Origin: Sphingomonas gei
Lineage (GTDB): Bacteria; Pseudomonadota; Alphaproteobacteria; Sphingomonadales; Sphingomonadaceae
Assembly (NCBI RefSeq): GCF_004792685.1
Contig: NZ_SRXT01000001.1
Span: 496,001 to 560,000 of the forward strand
Direction of reading: 5' to 3'
Length of the DNA: 64,000 nt
In this document: positions 29,490-38,786 of the stretch, piece after piece
Numbering within the stretch: the stretch's first letter is position 1
Layout of the letters: each line of letters begins with the position of its first letter
Notes under the pieces: model-generated
Seen by the model: the letters and a program-made list of their open reading frames with translations, nothing else
Databases searched by the model: none
What the model was told of the DNA's origin: nothing
Position numbers and translations under genes: made by a program

Positions 29490-31057
29490 GCGGCGTGCCC
29501 ATTCTCACCATCATGCTGCTCGTCCCCGCCGTCGCGGCGGTGGCGTGCCTGTTCACCAATGCGCAGACCGCGCGCTGGATCGCCCTGATCGCGACGTTGG
29601 TCGACTTCGTCCTGGGCATCGTGCTGTGGGCGAGCTTCCAGGTCGGGCCCGATGCGGCGCAATGGCAGTTCGTCGAATATTCGGCCTTGTTCGGCAAGCC
29701 CGACGGCGTGAGCTTCGCCTGGGCGCTGGGCATCGACGGCTATGCGCTGATGCTGATCATGCTGTCGGTGTTCCTGATGCCGATCTGCATCGGCGCCAGC
29801 TGGAAGGCGATCGAGAACCGCGTTCCCGAATATATGGCCGCGATGCTCGCCACCGAATTGCTGATGATCGGCACCTTCGCGGCGCAGGACCTGTTCCTGT
29901 TCTACATCTTCTTCGAAGGCGGACTGATCCCGATGTTCCTGATCATCGGGATCTGGGGCGGCGCGAACCGTATCTACGCGTCGTACAAGTTCTTCCTGTA
30001 CACGCTGCTGGGCAGCCTCGTGATGCTGATCGCGATGCTCTACATGGCGATGGACGCGGGCACCTCGAGCATTCCGGTGCTGATGGCGCACGATTTCCCG
30101 GCGCATGTCCAGACATGGTTGTGGCTCGCATTCTTCGCCTCGTTCGCGGTCAAGATGCCGATGTGGCCGGTCCACACCTGGCTTCCCGACGCGCACGTCC
30201 AGGCACCGACCGCAGGGTCGGTGATCCTTGCCGGCGTCCTGCTCAAGCTCGGCGGCTACGGCTTCCTGCGCTTCTCGCTGCCGATGTTCCCCGAGGCTTC
30301 GGCGCAACTGATGTGGCTTGTGTTCGCATTGTCATGTGTCGCGGTGGTCTACACCTCGCTGGTCGCCTTGGTGCAGAGCGACATGAAGAAGCTGATCGCT
30401 TATTCCTCGGTCGCGCACATGGCGATCGTGACGATGGGGCTGTTCGCGTTCAACGCGCAGGGCATCGACGGCGCGATGATGGTCATGCTCGGCCATGGCC
30501 TGGTCTCGGGCGCGCTCTTCCTCTGCGTCGGCGTGATCTACGATCGCCTGCACACGCGCGAGATCGACCGCTACGGCGGCCTTGCGATCAACATGCCGCG
30601 CTACGCGACCTTGTTCCTGCTGTTCACCATGGCGTCGGTGGGGTTGCCGGGGACGAGCAACTTCGTAGGCGAGTTCCTTGGGCTGGCAGGCGTATACAAG
30701 GTCTCGACGGTGACGGCGTTGATCGGCACCACCGGGATCATTCTCGGCGCGGCGTACATGCTGTGGCTTTTCCGCCGCGTCGTGTGGGGCGATCTGACCA
30801 AGGATGACGTCCGCGCGATGCCCGATCTTTCGCTGCGCGAGATAGCGCTGCTCGGGCCGATCGCCGCGGCAGTGCTGTGGATGGGTGTTTATCCCGAGAG
30901 CTTCCTAGCGCCGATGCGTGCCGACACCGTTCGGCTTGTCGAGCGGCTGTCGCGCGCGGCACCTGCCGGCGATTCCAAACCCACCCCGGGCCACCCGGCG
31001 GCGCCTGCACATGGCGAAGCTCATGGTGAAGCACCTGCGCATGGGGGTGCGCACTGA
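29486..31057 (+). CDS. nuoM: NADH-quinone oxidoreductase subunit M
   Basis: 523 residues, antiporter-like pump with about 14 helices. Landmarks: [18 protein letters not shown] (helix-5 Glu), [30 protein letters not shown] (Lys and His residues) and [12 protein letters not shown]. The last 30 residues are a hydrophilic tail with five histidines ([15 protein letters not shown]), unusual for NuoM. Overlaps nuoL by four bases. Confidence 0.95.
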   Translation: MSGVPILTIMLLVPAVAAVACLFTNAQTARWIALIATLVDFVLGIVLWASFQVGPDAAQWQFVEYSALFGKPDGVSFAWALGIDGYALMLIMLSVFLMPICIGASWKAIENRVPEYMAAMLATELLMIGTFAAQDLFLFYIFFEGGLIPMFLIIGIWGGANRIYASYKFFLYTLLGSLVMLIAMLYMAMDAGTSSIPVLMAHDFPAHVQTWLWLAFFASFAVKMPMWPVHTWLPDAHVQAPTAGSVILAGVLLKLGGYGFLRFSLPMFPEASAQLMWLVFALSCVAVVYTSLVALVQSDMKKLIAYSSVAHMAIVTMGLFAFNAQGIDGAMMVMLGHGLVSGALFLCVGVIYDRLHTREIDRYGGLAINMPRYATLFLLFTMASVGLPGTSNFVGEFLGLAGVYKVSTVTALIGTTGIILGAAYMLWLFRRVVWGDLTKDDVRAMPDLSLREIALLGPIAAAVLWMGVYPESFLAPMRADTVRLVERLSRAAPAGDSKPTPGHPAAPAHGEAHGEAPAHGGAH

Positions 31058-32514
31058 TGGATTATTCGACGCAATTGCTGATGAGCCTGCCCGAACTGGT
31101 GCTGGCGGTCGGCGCGATCGTGCTGATGCTGGTTGCCGCATGGGGCGGCCAGGCTTCGACCAGGCTGGTGAGCTGGGCTTCGGTCGCAGTGCTGATCGGC
31201 GCGGGGATCGCGCTCGCCGGACCGGCTTCGGCCGGTGGTTCGGCGTTCGGCGGGCTTTACCGCGCGGATATGTTCGCAGCCTTCGCCAAGGTGCTGATTT
31301 TCGCGGCTGCTGCCGTCTCGATCATCATCGCGCCGCGCTTCTTTCAGCGCACCTCTGGCGACGATCTGCGCCCCGAATATCCGGTACTGATCCTGCTTTC
31401 GACCGCGGGCATGGGAATGATGGTCTCCGCCGGCGACTTGCTCACGCTCTATGTCGGGCTCGAGCTGCAGAGCCTCTCGGCCTATGTGCTGGCGAGCTTC
31501 ATGCGCCGCGATACGCGCTCGGCCGAGGCGGGGCTGAAGTATTTCGTGCTCGGCGCGCTGGCCTCGGGGATCCTGCTCTACGGAATCAGCCTGGTCTACG
31601 GCTTCTCGGGCACGACATTGTTCGACGGCATCGCGCAGGCTTATGGCGGAATCCGCGCGGACGGGCACGATTTCGGCCTGATGTTCGGGCTGGTGTTCGT
31701 CTTCGCCGGGCTCGCGTTCAAGATGAGCGCCGTGCCGTTCCACATGTGGACGCCGGACGTCTATGAAGGCGCGCCGACGCCGGTGACCGCATTCTTCGCC
31801 TCGGCGCCCAAGGTCGCGGCGGTCGCGCTGGCGGTGCGGGTTGCGGTCGAGGCGATGGGGCCGGCGCTGCACGACTGGCGGCAGATCGTGATCTTCGCGG
31901 CACTCGCTTCGATCCTGCTCGGCGCGGTGGCGGCGATCGGGCAGAGCAACATCAAGCGGCTGCTGGCTTACTCGTCGATCAACAATGTCGGCTTCGCGCT
32001 GGTTGGCCTCGCCGCCGGCACCGAGCGGGGCATCGCCGGCGTGCTGGTTTATATGACGATCTACATCGTCATGACGCTCGGATCGTTCCTCGTCGTGCTG
32101 CAGATGCGCGGCGCCGATGGCGAGCCGGTCGAGAGCATCGCCAGCCTCTCCGGCATGTCGCGGACGCGGCCCGGGCTGGCGCTGGCGTTGATGATCTTCA
32201 TGCTCAGTCTTGCCGGCATTCCGCCTTTGTTCGGCTTCTACGCCAAGTTCGCGGTGTTCGAGGCGGCGGTGGCGGCCGGGCTGTTCCCGCTCGCGGTGGT
32301 CGGCATCGCGGCGTCGACGATCGGTGCGTTCTATTACCTCAAGATCGTCAAGACGATGTACTTCGACGAACCGGCACCGGCCTTCGAAGGCAACACCGAT
32401 GTCGTCGAGGGCGGACTTATCGCAGTGTCGGCGCTGTTCGTGTCGCCGCTCGGCTATCTGCTGATCCCGGCGCTGGGCGCATGGACCACGCTCGCCGCGA
32501 AAGCGCTGTTCTGA
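31057..32514 (+). CDS. nuoN: NADH-quinone oxidoreductase subunit N
   Basis: 485 residues, third antiporter-like subunit. Typical segments: TLYVGLELQSLSAYVLASF (helix-5 Glu), GLAFKMSAVPFHMWTPDVYEGAPTPVTAFFASAPK and SNIKRLLAYSSINNVGF. Ends the nuo genes; its stop is only five bases before the birA start. Confidence 0.95.
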   Translation: MDYSTQLLMSLPELVLAVGAIVLMLVAAWGGQASTRLVSWASVAVLIGAGIALAGPASAGGSAFGGLYRADMFAAFAKVLIFAAAAVSIIIAPRFFQRTSGDDLRPEYPVLILLSTAGMGMMVSAGDLLTLYVGLELQSLSAYVLASFMRRDTRSAEAGLKYFVLGALASGILLYGISLVYGFSGTTLFDGIAQAYGGIRADGHDFGLMFGLVFVFAGLAFKMSAVPFHMWTPDVYEGAPTPVTAFFASAPKVAAVALAVRVAVEAMGPALHDWRQIVIFAALASILLGAVAAIGQSNIKRLLAYSSINNVGFALVGLAAGTERGIAGVLVYMTIYIVMTLGSFLVVLQMRGADGEPVESIASLSGMSRTRPGLALALMIFMLSLAGIPPLFGFYAKFAVFEAAVAAGLFPLAVVGIAASTIGAFYYLKIVKTMYFDEPAPAFEGNTDVVEGGLIAVSALFVSPLGYLLIPALGAWTTLAAKALF

Positions 32515-32519
32515 GCCAG

Positions 32520-33275
32520 GTGATCCGGACCGTCGCCGAGACGGGGTCGACCAATGCCGACATGCTGGAGCTGGCGCGCGGCGGCGCCGCCGAGGGCCTG
32601 TGGCTTCGCGCCGAGCGCCAGACCGGGGGCAGGGGGCGACAGGGCAGGGCGTGGAATTCGCCGGAGGGCAATCTCTACGTATCGACTTTGGTGCGGGTCC
32701 GGCTCGGTGAACCGCCGGCGGCGACCTTGGCGCTGGTAGCGTCGGTGGCGCTGGAAGAGACGGTATCCACTTTCCTGTTCCCCGGCGAAGGCCGGGGTCC
32801 AGTCTCGGCCCGCTCGCAGCCCGGGCCCGGCCTTCGCCGGGGAACACCCGTGTTGAAATGGCCGAACGACATCCTGATCGACGGCGCCAAGCTCTCGGGC
32901 ATCCTGCTCGAACGCGCCGACGACGCAGTGGTAATCGGCTTCGGGGTCAACCTCGCGCACCATCCGGTCGACCTCGACCGCCCCGCCACCAGCCTTGCCG
33001 CGCATGGACCCGCCCCCGATCCGGCGATCTTCGCCGAGACGCTTGCCGAACTCTTCGCCCGCTGGCTGTCGCGCTGGCGCGACGGCATCGCGCCGGTCCG
33101 CGAGCGCTGGCTGGCGCGGGCGCATCCCAAAGGCACGGCGCTGACCGCACGGCTGAGCGAGGGGAGCGCAATCGACGGACTGTTCGAGGGGCTCGACCCC
33201 CAAGGTGCGCTCATCCTGCGCTTGGCCGATGGCACCAGCCGTGTCATTCACGCCGGCGACGTGTTCCTGCTCTGA
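32520..33275 (+). CDS. birA: Biotin-[acetyl-CoA-carboxylase] ligase, with a palindromic repeat inside the gene
   Basis: Attaches biotin to its carrier protein. 251 residues from GTG 32520. The class lacks the N-terminal DNA-binding domain. Biotin/ATP loop [18 protein letters not shown] at about 36-53, LKWPNDIL and a C-terminal SH3-like domain. Between the helix ending ALEETVSTF and the LKWPND motif, residues about 86-109 ([17 protein letters not shown]...) are encoded by a family-A palindrome; related ligases have only about ten residues between these motifs. The frame stays open, so the protein is likely made. Confidence 0.9.
   Translation: MIRTVAETGSTNADMLELARGGAAEGLWLRAERQTGGRGRQGRAWNSPEGNLYVSTLVRVRLGEPPAATLALVASVALEETVSTFLFPGEGRGPVSARSQPGPGLRRGTPVLKWPNDILIDGAKLSGILLERADDAVVIGFGVNLAHHPVDLDRPATSLAAHGPAPDPAIFAETLAELFARWLSRWRDGIAPVRERWLARAHPKGTALTARLSEGSAIDGLFEGLDPQGALILRLADGTSRVIHAGDVFLL
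32777..32845. repeat. Family-A palindromic element inside birA
   Basis: Perfect 19-base inverted arms (GTTCCCCGGCGAAGGCCGG at 32777-32795 and its complement at 32827-32845) with a 31-base loop. Same core (CCCGGCGAA.GCCGGG) as the intergenic copies. It is read through in frame and adds about 23 residues to BirA. Confidence 0.9.
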
Positions 33276-33286
33276 AGGAGAGGCAA

Positions 33287-34069
33287 ATGCTGCTCGCTGT
33301 CGATGCCGGCAACACCAATGTCGTCTTCGCGCTGCTCGACAAGGGCGAGATTCGCACGCGCTGGCGGATCGCCACCGATCCGCGGCGCACCGCAGACGAA
33401 TATGCGGTCTGGCTGAGCCAGTTGCTCCAGCTCGAGGGCTATGACCGCTCGGCGGTGACCGACGTGATCGTCGGCACCGTGGTCCCGCGTGCGCTCCACA
33501 ATCTGCAGGTGCTCGCCAGCAAATATTTCAAGACCGAGGCGGTGATTGCGGGCCAGGGCGCGGCCGAGTGGGGCTTCCAGCTCGATGTCGAGGAGCCCGG
33601 CAGCCTCGGCGCCGATCGGGCGCTAAACGTGATCGCGGCGCATGCCCGGCATGAAGGCGATCTGATCGTCATCGACTTCGGCACCGCGACGACGTTCGAA
33701 TTGGTCGATTATAGCGGCGCCTACAAAGGCGGGATCATCGCGCCGGGGATCAACCTGTCGCTCGACGCGCTCGTCACCGCTGCAGCCAAGCTTCCCCGCA
33801 TCGCGATCTCGGCTCCGGAGAAAACCAGCGTCGTCGGGCGTAATACGGTCGACCAGATGCACATCGGCATCTATTGGGGCTATATCGCGATGATCGAGGG
33901 CCTCGTCGCACGGATGAAGGCCGAGGTCGGACGCCCGCTCAAGGTCATCGCCACCGGCGGACTGGCGGTGCTCTTCGAAAAGCACACGACGGTCTTCGAC
34001 ACGATCGAACCCGACCTCACCATCCAGGGGTTGGCCATGCTGTGGCAACGCAGCCAGCAAGGAAATTAA
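33287..34069 (+). CDS. coaX: Type III pantothenate kinase
   Basis: First step of coenzyme A synthesis, ATP + pantothenate. 260 residues from ATG 33287 with GGAGAGG ribosome-binding site. ASKHA-fold motifs: [12 protein letters not shown] (5-16), [21 protein letters not shown] (substrate Asp/Arg), [12 protein letters not shown] and [11 protein letters not shown]. Lies 11 bases after birA and just before RNase J. Confidence 0.95.
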   Translation: MLLAVDAGNTNVVFALLDKGEIRTRWRIATDPRRTADEYAVWLSQLLQLEGYDRSAVTDVIVGTVVPRALHNLQVLASKYFKTEAVIAGQGAAEWGFQLDVEEPGSLGADRALNVIAAHARHEGDLIVIDFGTATTFELVDYSGAYKGGIIAPGINLSLDALVTAAAKLPRIAISAPEKTSVVGRNTVDQMHIGIYWGYIAMIEGLVARMKAEVGRPLKVIATGGLAVLFEKHTTVFDTIEPDLTIQGLAMLWQRSQQGN

Positions 34070-35704
34070 GTGACTCCAGGCAACGAACTCCTCTTCCTCG
34101 CGCTGGGCGGCTCGGGCGAGATCGGCATGAACGTCAATCTCTATGGCACGCAGGGCAAATGGCTGATGGTCGATTGTGGCATCACCTTTGGCGACGCCAA
34201 TTATCCGGGCGTCGACGTGATCCTGCCCGATCTCCAGTTCATCGAGGAGCGGCTCGACGATCTGCTCGGCATCGTGCTGACGCATGGCCATGAGGACCAT
34301 ATCGGCGCGCTGCCCTATCTCGCCGCCGATCTCGGCGTGCCGCTCTACGCCACGCCGTTCACCGCCGGGCTGATCTACGGGAAGCTCGAGGAAGAGGGCA
34401 TCCTCGATCAGGTCAAGCTCCACGTGGTCAAGGAAGAGGGGCCGTTCACCATCGGCCCGTTCACGATGACCTATACCCCGCTTGCCCATTCGATCCCCGA
34501 GGGCAATGCGATCCTGATCGAGACGCCCTATGGCAAGGTGTTCCACACCGGCGACTGGAAGCTCGACGAATCGCCCGCGCTGGGCGGCGCATCGACCGCG
34601 GCCGAGCTGACCGCGATCGGCGACGCAGGCGTGCTGGCGCTGGTCTGCGATTCGACCAATGTGTTCAACCCCGAGGCCTCGGGCTCCGAGATCGACGTGC
34701 GCAAGGGGCTCGACGAAGTCGTCGCGGCGATCAAGGGGCGGGTGCTCGTCACCACCTTCGCGTCGAACGCGGCGCGGCTGCAGACTTTGGGCGCGGTGGC
34801 CGAGGATACCGGACGCCAGCTCTGCGTCGCGGGGCGCTCGCTCGACCGGATCATCCGCGTCGCCAAGGCGACCGGCTATCTGCGGGACTTCCCCGAGACG
34901 ATCGACTTCGACACCGCGATGCGGCTGCCGCCCAACCAGGTGATGATCATCGCCACGGGCGGGCAGGGCGAGGCCCGCGCCGCGCTCAACCGCATCGCCG
35001 AGGACACCCACACGCTCAAGCTCCACGCCGGCGACACGGTGATCTTCTCGTCGCGCCAGATCCCGGGCAACGAGATCGCGATCGGCAAGATCATGAACAC
35101 GCTGGCGAGCAAGGATGTCGAGATCATCACCGACCGCCAGGCCTTCGTCCACGTCTCGGGCCATCCCGGGCGGCCCGAACTCGCCGAGATGTATCGCTGG
35201 ATCCGGCCCGAGATCATCGTGCCGGTCCATGGCGAAGTGCGACATATGCACGAGCAGGCGCGGTTCGCGCTCGAGCAGGGCGTTCCGCAGGCAGTGAAGC
35301 AAGTCAATGGCGACATCTGGCGGCTCGCGCCGGGCAAGCCCAGGCAGGTCGGCCAGGCGCATGCCGGACGGCTAGTCCTGGACGGCGACGTGATCCTCCC
35401 CGCCGACGGCACGACGATCAACGAGCGCCGGCGGATCGCGCTGTACGGCCAGATCTCGGTGGCGCTCGCGGTGCAGGGCGGGCGGCTGAAGGGCGCGCCG
35501 CAGATCCGCGTCCAGGGCGTGCCGGTAGAAGAGGATCGCGACGCGTTCCTCGAAGAAGCGGCCAAGGCGGCTGCCGACGCAGTCAAGAAGGACGGCCGGG
35601 ACAGCGAGAAACTGCGCGAGAGCGTGCGGCTCGCCGTGCGGCGGTCGGCAGTGCGCTTCACCGGCAAGAAGCCCGTGGTCGACGTGCTGATCGTGGAGCT
35701 CTGA
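34070..35704 (+). CDS. rnj: Ribonuclease J
   Basis: Metallo-beta-lactamase/beta-CASP nuclease with 5'-3' exo- and endonuclease activity in RNA maturation and decay. 544 residues from GTG 34070, directly after the coaX stop, with AAGGAAA upstream. Zinc motif THGHEDHIGALPYL (about 71-84), VFHTGDWKLDESP, beta-CASP part VTTFASNAARLQ and MIIATGGQGEARAALNRIA, then HVSGHPGRPEL and PVHGEVRHM. The C-terminal domain is complete. Confidence 0.94.
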   Translation: MTPGNELLFLALGGSGEIGMNVNLYGTQGKWLMVDCGITFGDANYPGVDVILPDLQFIEERLDDLLGIVLTHGHEDHIGALPYLAADLGVPLYATPFTAGLIYGKLEEEGILDQVKLHVVKEEGPFTIGPFTMTYTPLAHSIPEGNAILIETPYGKVFHTGDWKLDESPALGGASTAAELTAIGDAGVLALVCDSTNVFNPEASGSEIDVRKGLDEVVAAIKGRVLVTTFASNAARLQTLGAVAEDTGRQLCVAGRSLDRIIRVAKATGYLRDFPETIDFDTAMRLPPNQVMIIATGGQGEARAALNRIAEDTHTLKLHAGDTVIFSSRQIPGNEIAIGKIMNTLASKDVEIITDRQAFVHVSGHPGRPELAEMYRWIRPEIIVPVHGEVRHMHEQARFALEQGVPQAVKQVNGDIWRLAPGKPRQVGQAHAGRLVLDGDVILPADGTTINERRRIALYGQISVALAVQGGRLKGAPQIRVQGVPVEEDRDAFLEEAAKAAADAVKKDGRDSEKLRESVRLAVRRSAVRFTGKKPVVDVLIVEL

Positions 35705-35708
35705 ACCC

Positions 35709-35972
35709 ATGCGCTGGCAGTCGATGCTCGCGATCTACATCCTGTTCTGGGCGTTCTCGGTGTTCCTCGTGCTGCCGTTCGGGGTGCGGACGGCGCACGA
35801 AGCCGGGGTCGAGCTCGTCCCTGGCCAGGCCGAGAGCGCGCCGCACGCGTTCAATCCGAAGAAGATCGCGATCCGCACGACTGCGGTTGCGACATTGCTG
35901 TTCGTCCTGTTCTACCTGAACTACGTCAATGGCTGGGTGACGGCAGAGACGCTCGACTGGGTGCACCGGTAG
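35709..35972 (+). CDS. DUF1467 family membrane protein
   Basis: 87 residues, two membrane helices (about 6-24 and 57-76) with the motif FWAFSVFLVLPFGVRTAHEAG and a PGQAESAP loop. Function unknown. It usually follows the complex I/RNase J genes in alphaproteobacteria and is four bases behind rnj, closing the operon. Confidence 0.85.
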   Translation: MRWQSMLAIYILFWAFSVFLVLPFGVRTAHEAGVELVPGQAESAPHAFNPKKIAIRTTAVATLLFVLFYLNYVNGWVTAETLDWVHR

Positions 35973-35980
35973 CAACCGGC

Positions 35981-36008
35981 CATCGTCCCGGCGAAGGCAG
36001 GGATGAAG
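35981..36008. repeat. Single family-A palindrome unit
   Basis: ATCGTCCCGGCGAAGGCAGG followed by GATGAAG is one half of the paired element, with no opposite arm nearby. It separates the convergent DUF1467 and coiled-coil genes. Confidence 0.6.
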
Positions 36009-38300
36009 TTAGGTGCGCAGCCTTTCGATCGCCTGGGCGAGTGCGACGTAGAGCTTGCCCATGTCCGACGAGAGCAACGTGACGCCGAGCGTCGAGCCGT
36101 CGCGCAGCGCCAATATGTGGCGTAGCATCGTCTCGAAATCGTGGATGTAGCGATTGACGTGCTCGCTGAACGCGGGATCCGCATCATATAGCCGCGCGAT
36201 CTCGCGGGTGTCGCCGGGCTCGAGCAGGCGCACCGCGCGCCGGGTGAACACGCCGCGATCGCCCTTGAGATAGGCCGCCCAGGCACCGTCGGTGACTTCG
36301 GCGGAGAAGGCCTTGGCGATGTCGATCGAGGCCGAGTTGAGCGCTTCGATCAGCAAGGTGGTGCGGCGCGCGAAATTGTCGCTGTCGGCGCGCTCGCGAT
36401 CGACGCGCTCTTCCTCGATCCGCGCCTCGAGCCGCGAGGTCGCGTCGGCGAGCGCGAGCATCTGCTGGGTGAGCCGCTCGGAAGCATGCGTCGCCGCATT
36501 GACCGCAGCCTCGGTGGTGTCGGCGAGCTGGACCATCTCGCGGCGGACGGTGCCGTCGACGGCGCGCTTGAGCGCGGTGCCGCTGGCTTCCTCGAGCGCG
36601 GACGCCGCGCTCGGGACGATCGTGGCGAGCGCGTCGCGGGCGTGCGCGGCGGCGGCGCTGGCCGTCTCGCGCACGCTGATCAATGCGTCGACCAGCTGCG
36701 GCGCAGCGGTTTCGGCGAAGCGGCGCGTGGTCTCGATGGTATCGTCGACGATCGCGCCGAGCGACGCGGCCTGCTGGCTGCCCGAGGCGAGCGTGTCGAG
36801 CAAAGAGGCCTGGGTCTTGGCGAGCGTGTCGCGCTGCTGCGAGACGACGTCGGCGATCGCCTCGATCGCATCGTGCGTACTTTCGGCCGCGGTGACCAAA
36901 GCGAGCAGCTCGGGCTTGGCACCCGAGACGATCCGCCGGCTCGCGGTGATCCGCGTGTCGAGCCGGGCGAGCGCTTCGGGCAAGGTCTCGTCGATCTCGC
37001 GCGCCGATGCGTCGAGCGCCGTCAGCAGGTCTTCCGACGTGCCGATCACCTTGCGCGCCAGCTGGTCGCCGGTGCGCAGCGCCTCGGACATCGCATCGGT
37101 CGAGCCCTGCAGCGCGCTGATCGAAGCGGCGAGCGATTGGGTCCGATCGGTGCCCGCGGCGTGGAGCACCTGAAGCTCGCGGTCGAGCCGGTCGACGCCT
37201 GCAGAGAGGCCCGCGAACAGCGAATCGCCGCGGCCCTGCTCCTGCGCCAGGCGCTCGCCGACACGGCCGATTGCTGCCTCGATCACCGCCATGCGCTCGC
37301 CGAGCGCCTCGGCGCTGTCGCGGCCGGCGCGATCGAGCGCGGCCTGATTGGCGCTGAGCATCGCGAGGATCGCTTCGCCCTGCGTGGCGATGCCCTTGCG
37401 CGCTTCGTCCACGGCGCCCGCGGCGCGATCGAGCACCGCGTCGACCGCGACCGACATCTGCCCGGTGACTTGTTCGAGCCGGACGCTGGCGGTCTCGCTG
37501 GTCGCTTCCATCCGCGAGATGTGCGCGGCGAGGCGTTCGGCGGCGCCGCCGGCGATCTGGTCGGCCTCGCGGCCGCGCTCGGACAGCGCAGTGAGCTGGG
37601 TATCGAGCGCGGCGGCGCGCTGGCTGGCGAGCAGCCCCGCGGCGTCGATCCGGCCGGCGAGCCCCTGCATCTCGTCATGCGCCTTGGGCAGAGTGGTGAG
37701 GATGATCTCGAAGCGCTTCTCTGCCTGGCCCATCGCTTCGCCGAAGGTGCGGATGCCGCCATCCATGCGCTGGGCCTGGCGCTCGACCATGCCAGCGGCG
37801 CCTTCGACGCGCTCGGCCGCGTGTTCGCCGAGCGAGGTGAGCGTGGTGGTGTGCTCGGCCAGAATCGCGTGATTCTCGGCGAGCTTCTGCGAAAGCGTGG
37901 CGAGCACGCGCTCGAGCGCGGCGGCCTCGGCGCGCATCTTGCGTGCGGTGACGCCGAAGCGCCGCGCCTCGGCCCGGCTGGTGCGCAAGGTGAGGAGGTA
38001 GACGATGCCGATCAGCGCAGGCGGCACGCACAGCGCCGCGATTAGCTGGATCAGCGCGACCGGCTCGAGGCCCCGCTCGAACGCGGGCCAGGTGAGCCAG
38101 CCCATCCCGGCGAACCAGGCGGCGACCGCCAGCCACGCAGCCGCGGGCGCCAGCCAGCCGAGGCTGCGGCTCTCGTCGGTATCCTCGTCGAGACCTAAAT
38201 CTTCCAGCGGCGACGGGAGCGCCGAATTGTCGGAGAGGACGAGCTCTTCGTTGCCGTTGGACGGCACGAACGCTGGTTGCACTGATTTTGCCCCATTCAT
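36009..38300 (-). CDS. Large coiled-coil inner-membrane protein
   Basis: 763 residues from ATG 38300 (the frame extends further but the upstream part is not protein-like). About 50 acidic residues, two membrane helices (WLAPAAAWLAVAAWFAGMGW and ALIQLIAALCVPPALIGIVYLL), then about 600 residues of long helices rich in Ala, Glu, Arg and Thr with repeated Q-x-x-A/L-D spacing (AERVEGAAGMVERQAQ, LAAHISRMEAT, LARLDTRITA). The last 90 residues are compact (EVTDGAWAAYLKGDRGVFTRRAVRLL...). It resembles envelope-spanning coiled-coil proteins; no catalytic domain seen. It is divergent from the degenerate Hpt gene. Confidence 0.75.
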   Translation of the reverse strand: MNGAKSVQPAFVPSNGNEELVLSDNSALPSPLEDLGLDEDTDESRSLGWLAPAAAWLAVAAWFAGMGWLTWPAFERGLEPVALIQLIAALCVPPALIGIVYLLTLRTSRAEARRFGVTARKMRAEAAALERVLATLSQKLAENHAILAEHTTTLTSLGEHAAERVEGAAGMVERQAQRMDGGIRTFGEAMGQAEKRFEIILTTLPKAHDEMQGLAGRIDAAGLLASQRAAALDTQLTALSERGREADQIAGGAAERLAAHISRMEATSETASVRLEQVTGQMSVAVDAVLDRAAGAVDEARKGIATQGEAILAMLSANQAALDRAGRDSAEALGERMAVIEAAIGRVGERLAQEQGRGDSLFAGLSAGVDRLDRELQVLHAAGTDRTQSLAASISALQGSTDAMSEALRTGDQLARKVIGTSEDLLTALDASAREIDETLPEALARLDTRITASRRIVSGAKPELLALVTAAESTHDAIEAIADVVSQQRDTLAKTQASLLDTLASGSQQAASLGAIVDDTIETTRRFAETAAPQLVDALISVRETASAAAAHARDALATIVPSAASALEEASGTALKRAVDGTVRREMVQLADTTEAAVNAATHASERLTQQMLALADATSRLEARIEEERVDRERADSDNFARRTTLLIEALNSASIDIAKAFSAEVTDGAWAAYLKGDRGVFTRRAVRLLEPGDTREIARLYDADPAFSEHVNRYIHDFETMLRHILALRDGSTLGVTLLSSDMGKLYVALAQAIERLRT

Positions 38301-38378
38301 CGCGAATGTGTACCATGTTTGGACAGATCGCAAAACGCTGGAAACCACTGGTTAACCCCGTTCCGATAGCCAAGCGGA

Positions 38379-38672
38379 ATGGCATATGATCCTGGTGCAA
38401 TCGATGGAACGCTGGCGGCGGCGGTGGGCGATGAGCCCGCGCTGATCGCCGAGCTTCGCGAATCCTTTCTCGACAGCGTGAAACGCTGCGTCGGCGCGAT
38501 GAAATCGGCCGACACGCCAGACAGCTGGACCGTGGCGGCGCTGCGGCTCAAGGGGCTGGCGGCGAGCTTCGGCGCGGTGCGGCTGATGGCGCTGGCATCG
38601 GAAGCGGTGACCGGGCCGGCGCATGACGGCGCCGTGCTGCGCCGGCTGCACCGGGCGATCGATAGGCTCTAG
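38379..38672 (+). CDS. Degenerate Hpt-domain protein
   Basis: 97 residues folding like a histidine phosphotransfer domain: a helix ELRESFLDSVKRCVGAMKSA, then ALRLKGLAASFGAVRLMALA matching the Hpt core A-H-x-L-K-G-x-A/S-x-x-F/L-G-A. The phosphorylated histidine is replaced by Leu55, so it should not accept phosphate. A binding or decoy role is possible. Promoter region (38301-38378) is shared with the divergent coiled-coil gene. Confidence 0.65.
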   Translation: MAYDPGAIDGTLAAAVGDEPALIAELRESFLDSVKRCVGAMKSADTPDSWTVAALRLKGLAASFGAVRLMALASEAVTGPAHDGAVLRRLHRAIDRL

Positions 38673-38680
38673 ATCTGCCA

Positions 38681-38767
38681 CCGTTCGTGCTGAGCTTGTC
38701 GAAGCACGGCTCTCCCAAGGCATGTCGCTCGCGGCTGAACGCCCTTCGACAGGCTCAGGGCGAACGG
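38681..38767. repeat. Dispersed palindromic element, family B
   Basis: Arms CCGTTCGTGCTGAGCTTGTC and GACAGGCTCAGGGCGAACGG with a loop of about 47 bases. Occupies the spacer between two convergent genes, the Hpt-like gene and the VWA gene; compare 26396-26467. Confidence 0.85.
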
Positions 38768-38786
38768 TAGGGCAGCTCAATCGTTC

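Noticed and set aside
36486..38045. A long plus-strand frame opposite the coiled-coil gene
   Set aside because: Antisense shadow: its residues mirror the codon bias of the minus-strand gene.
38301..38378. CtrA site in the divergent coiled-coil/Hpt promoter
   Set aside because: Only a single TTAAC half (GGTTAACC) is present with no second half at the correct spacing.
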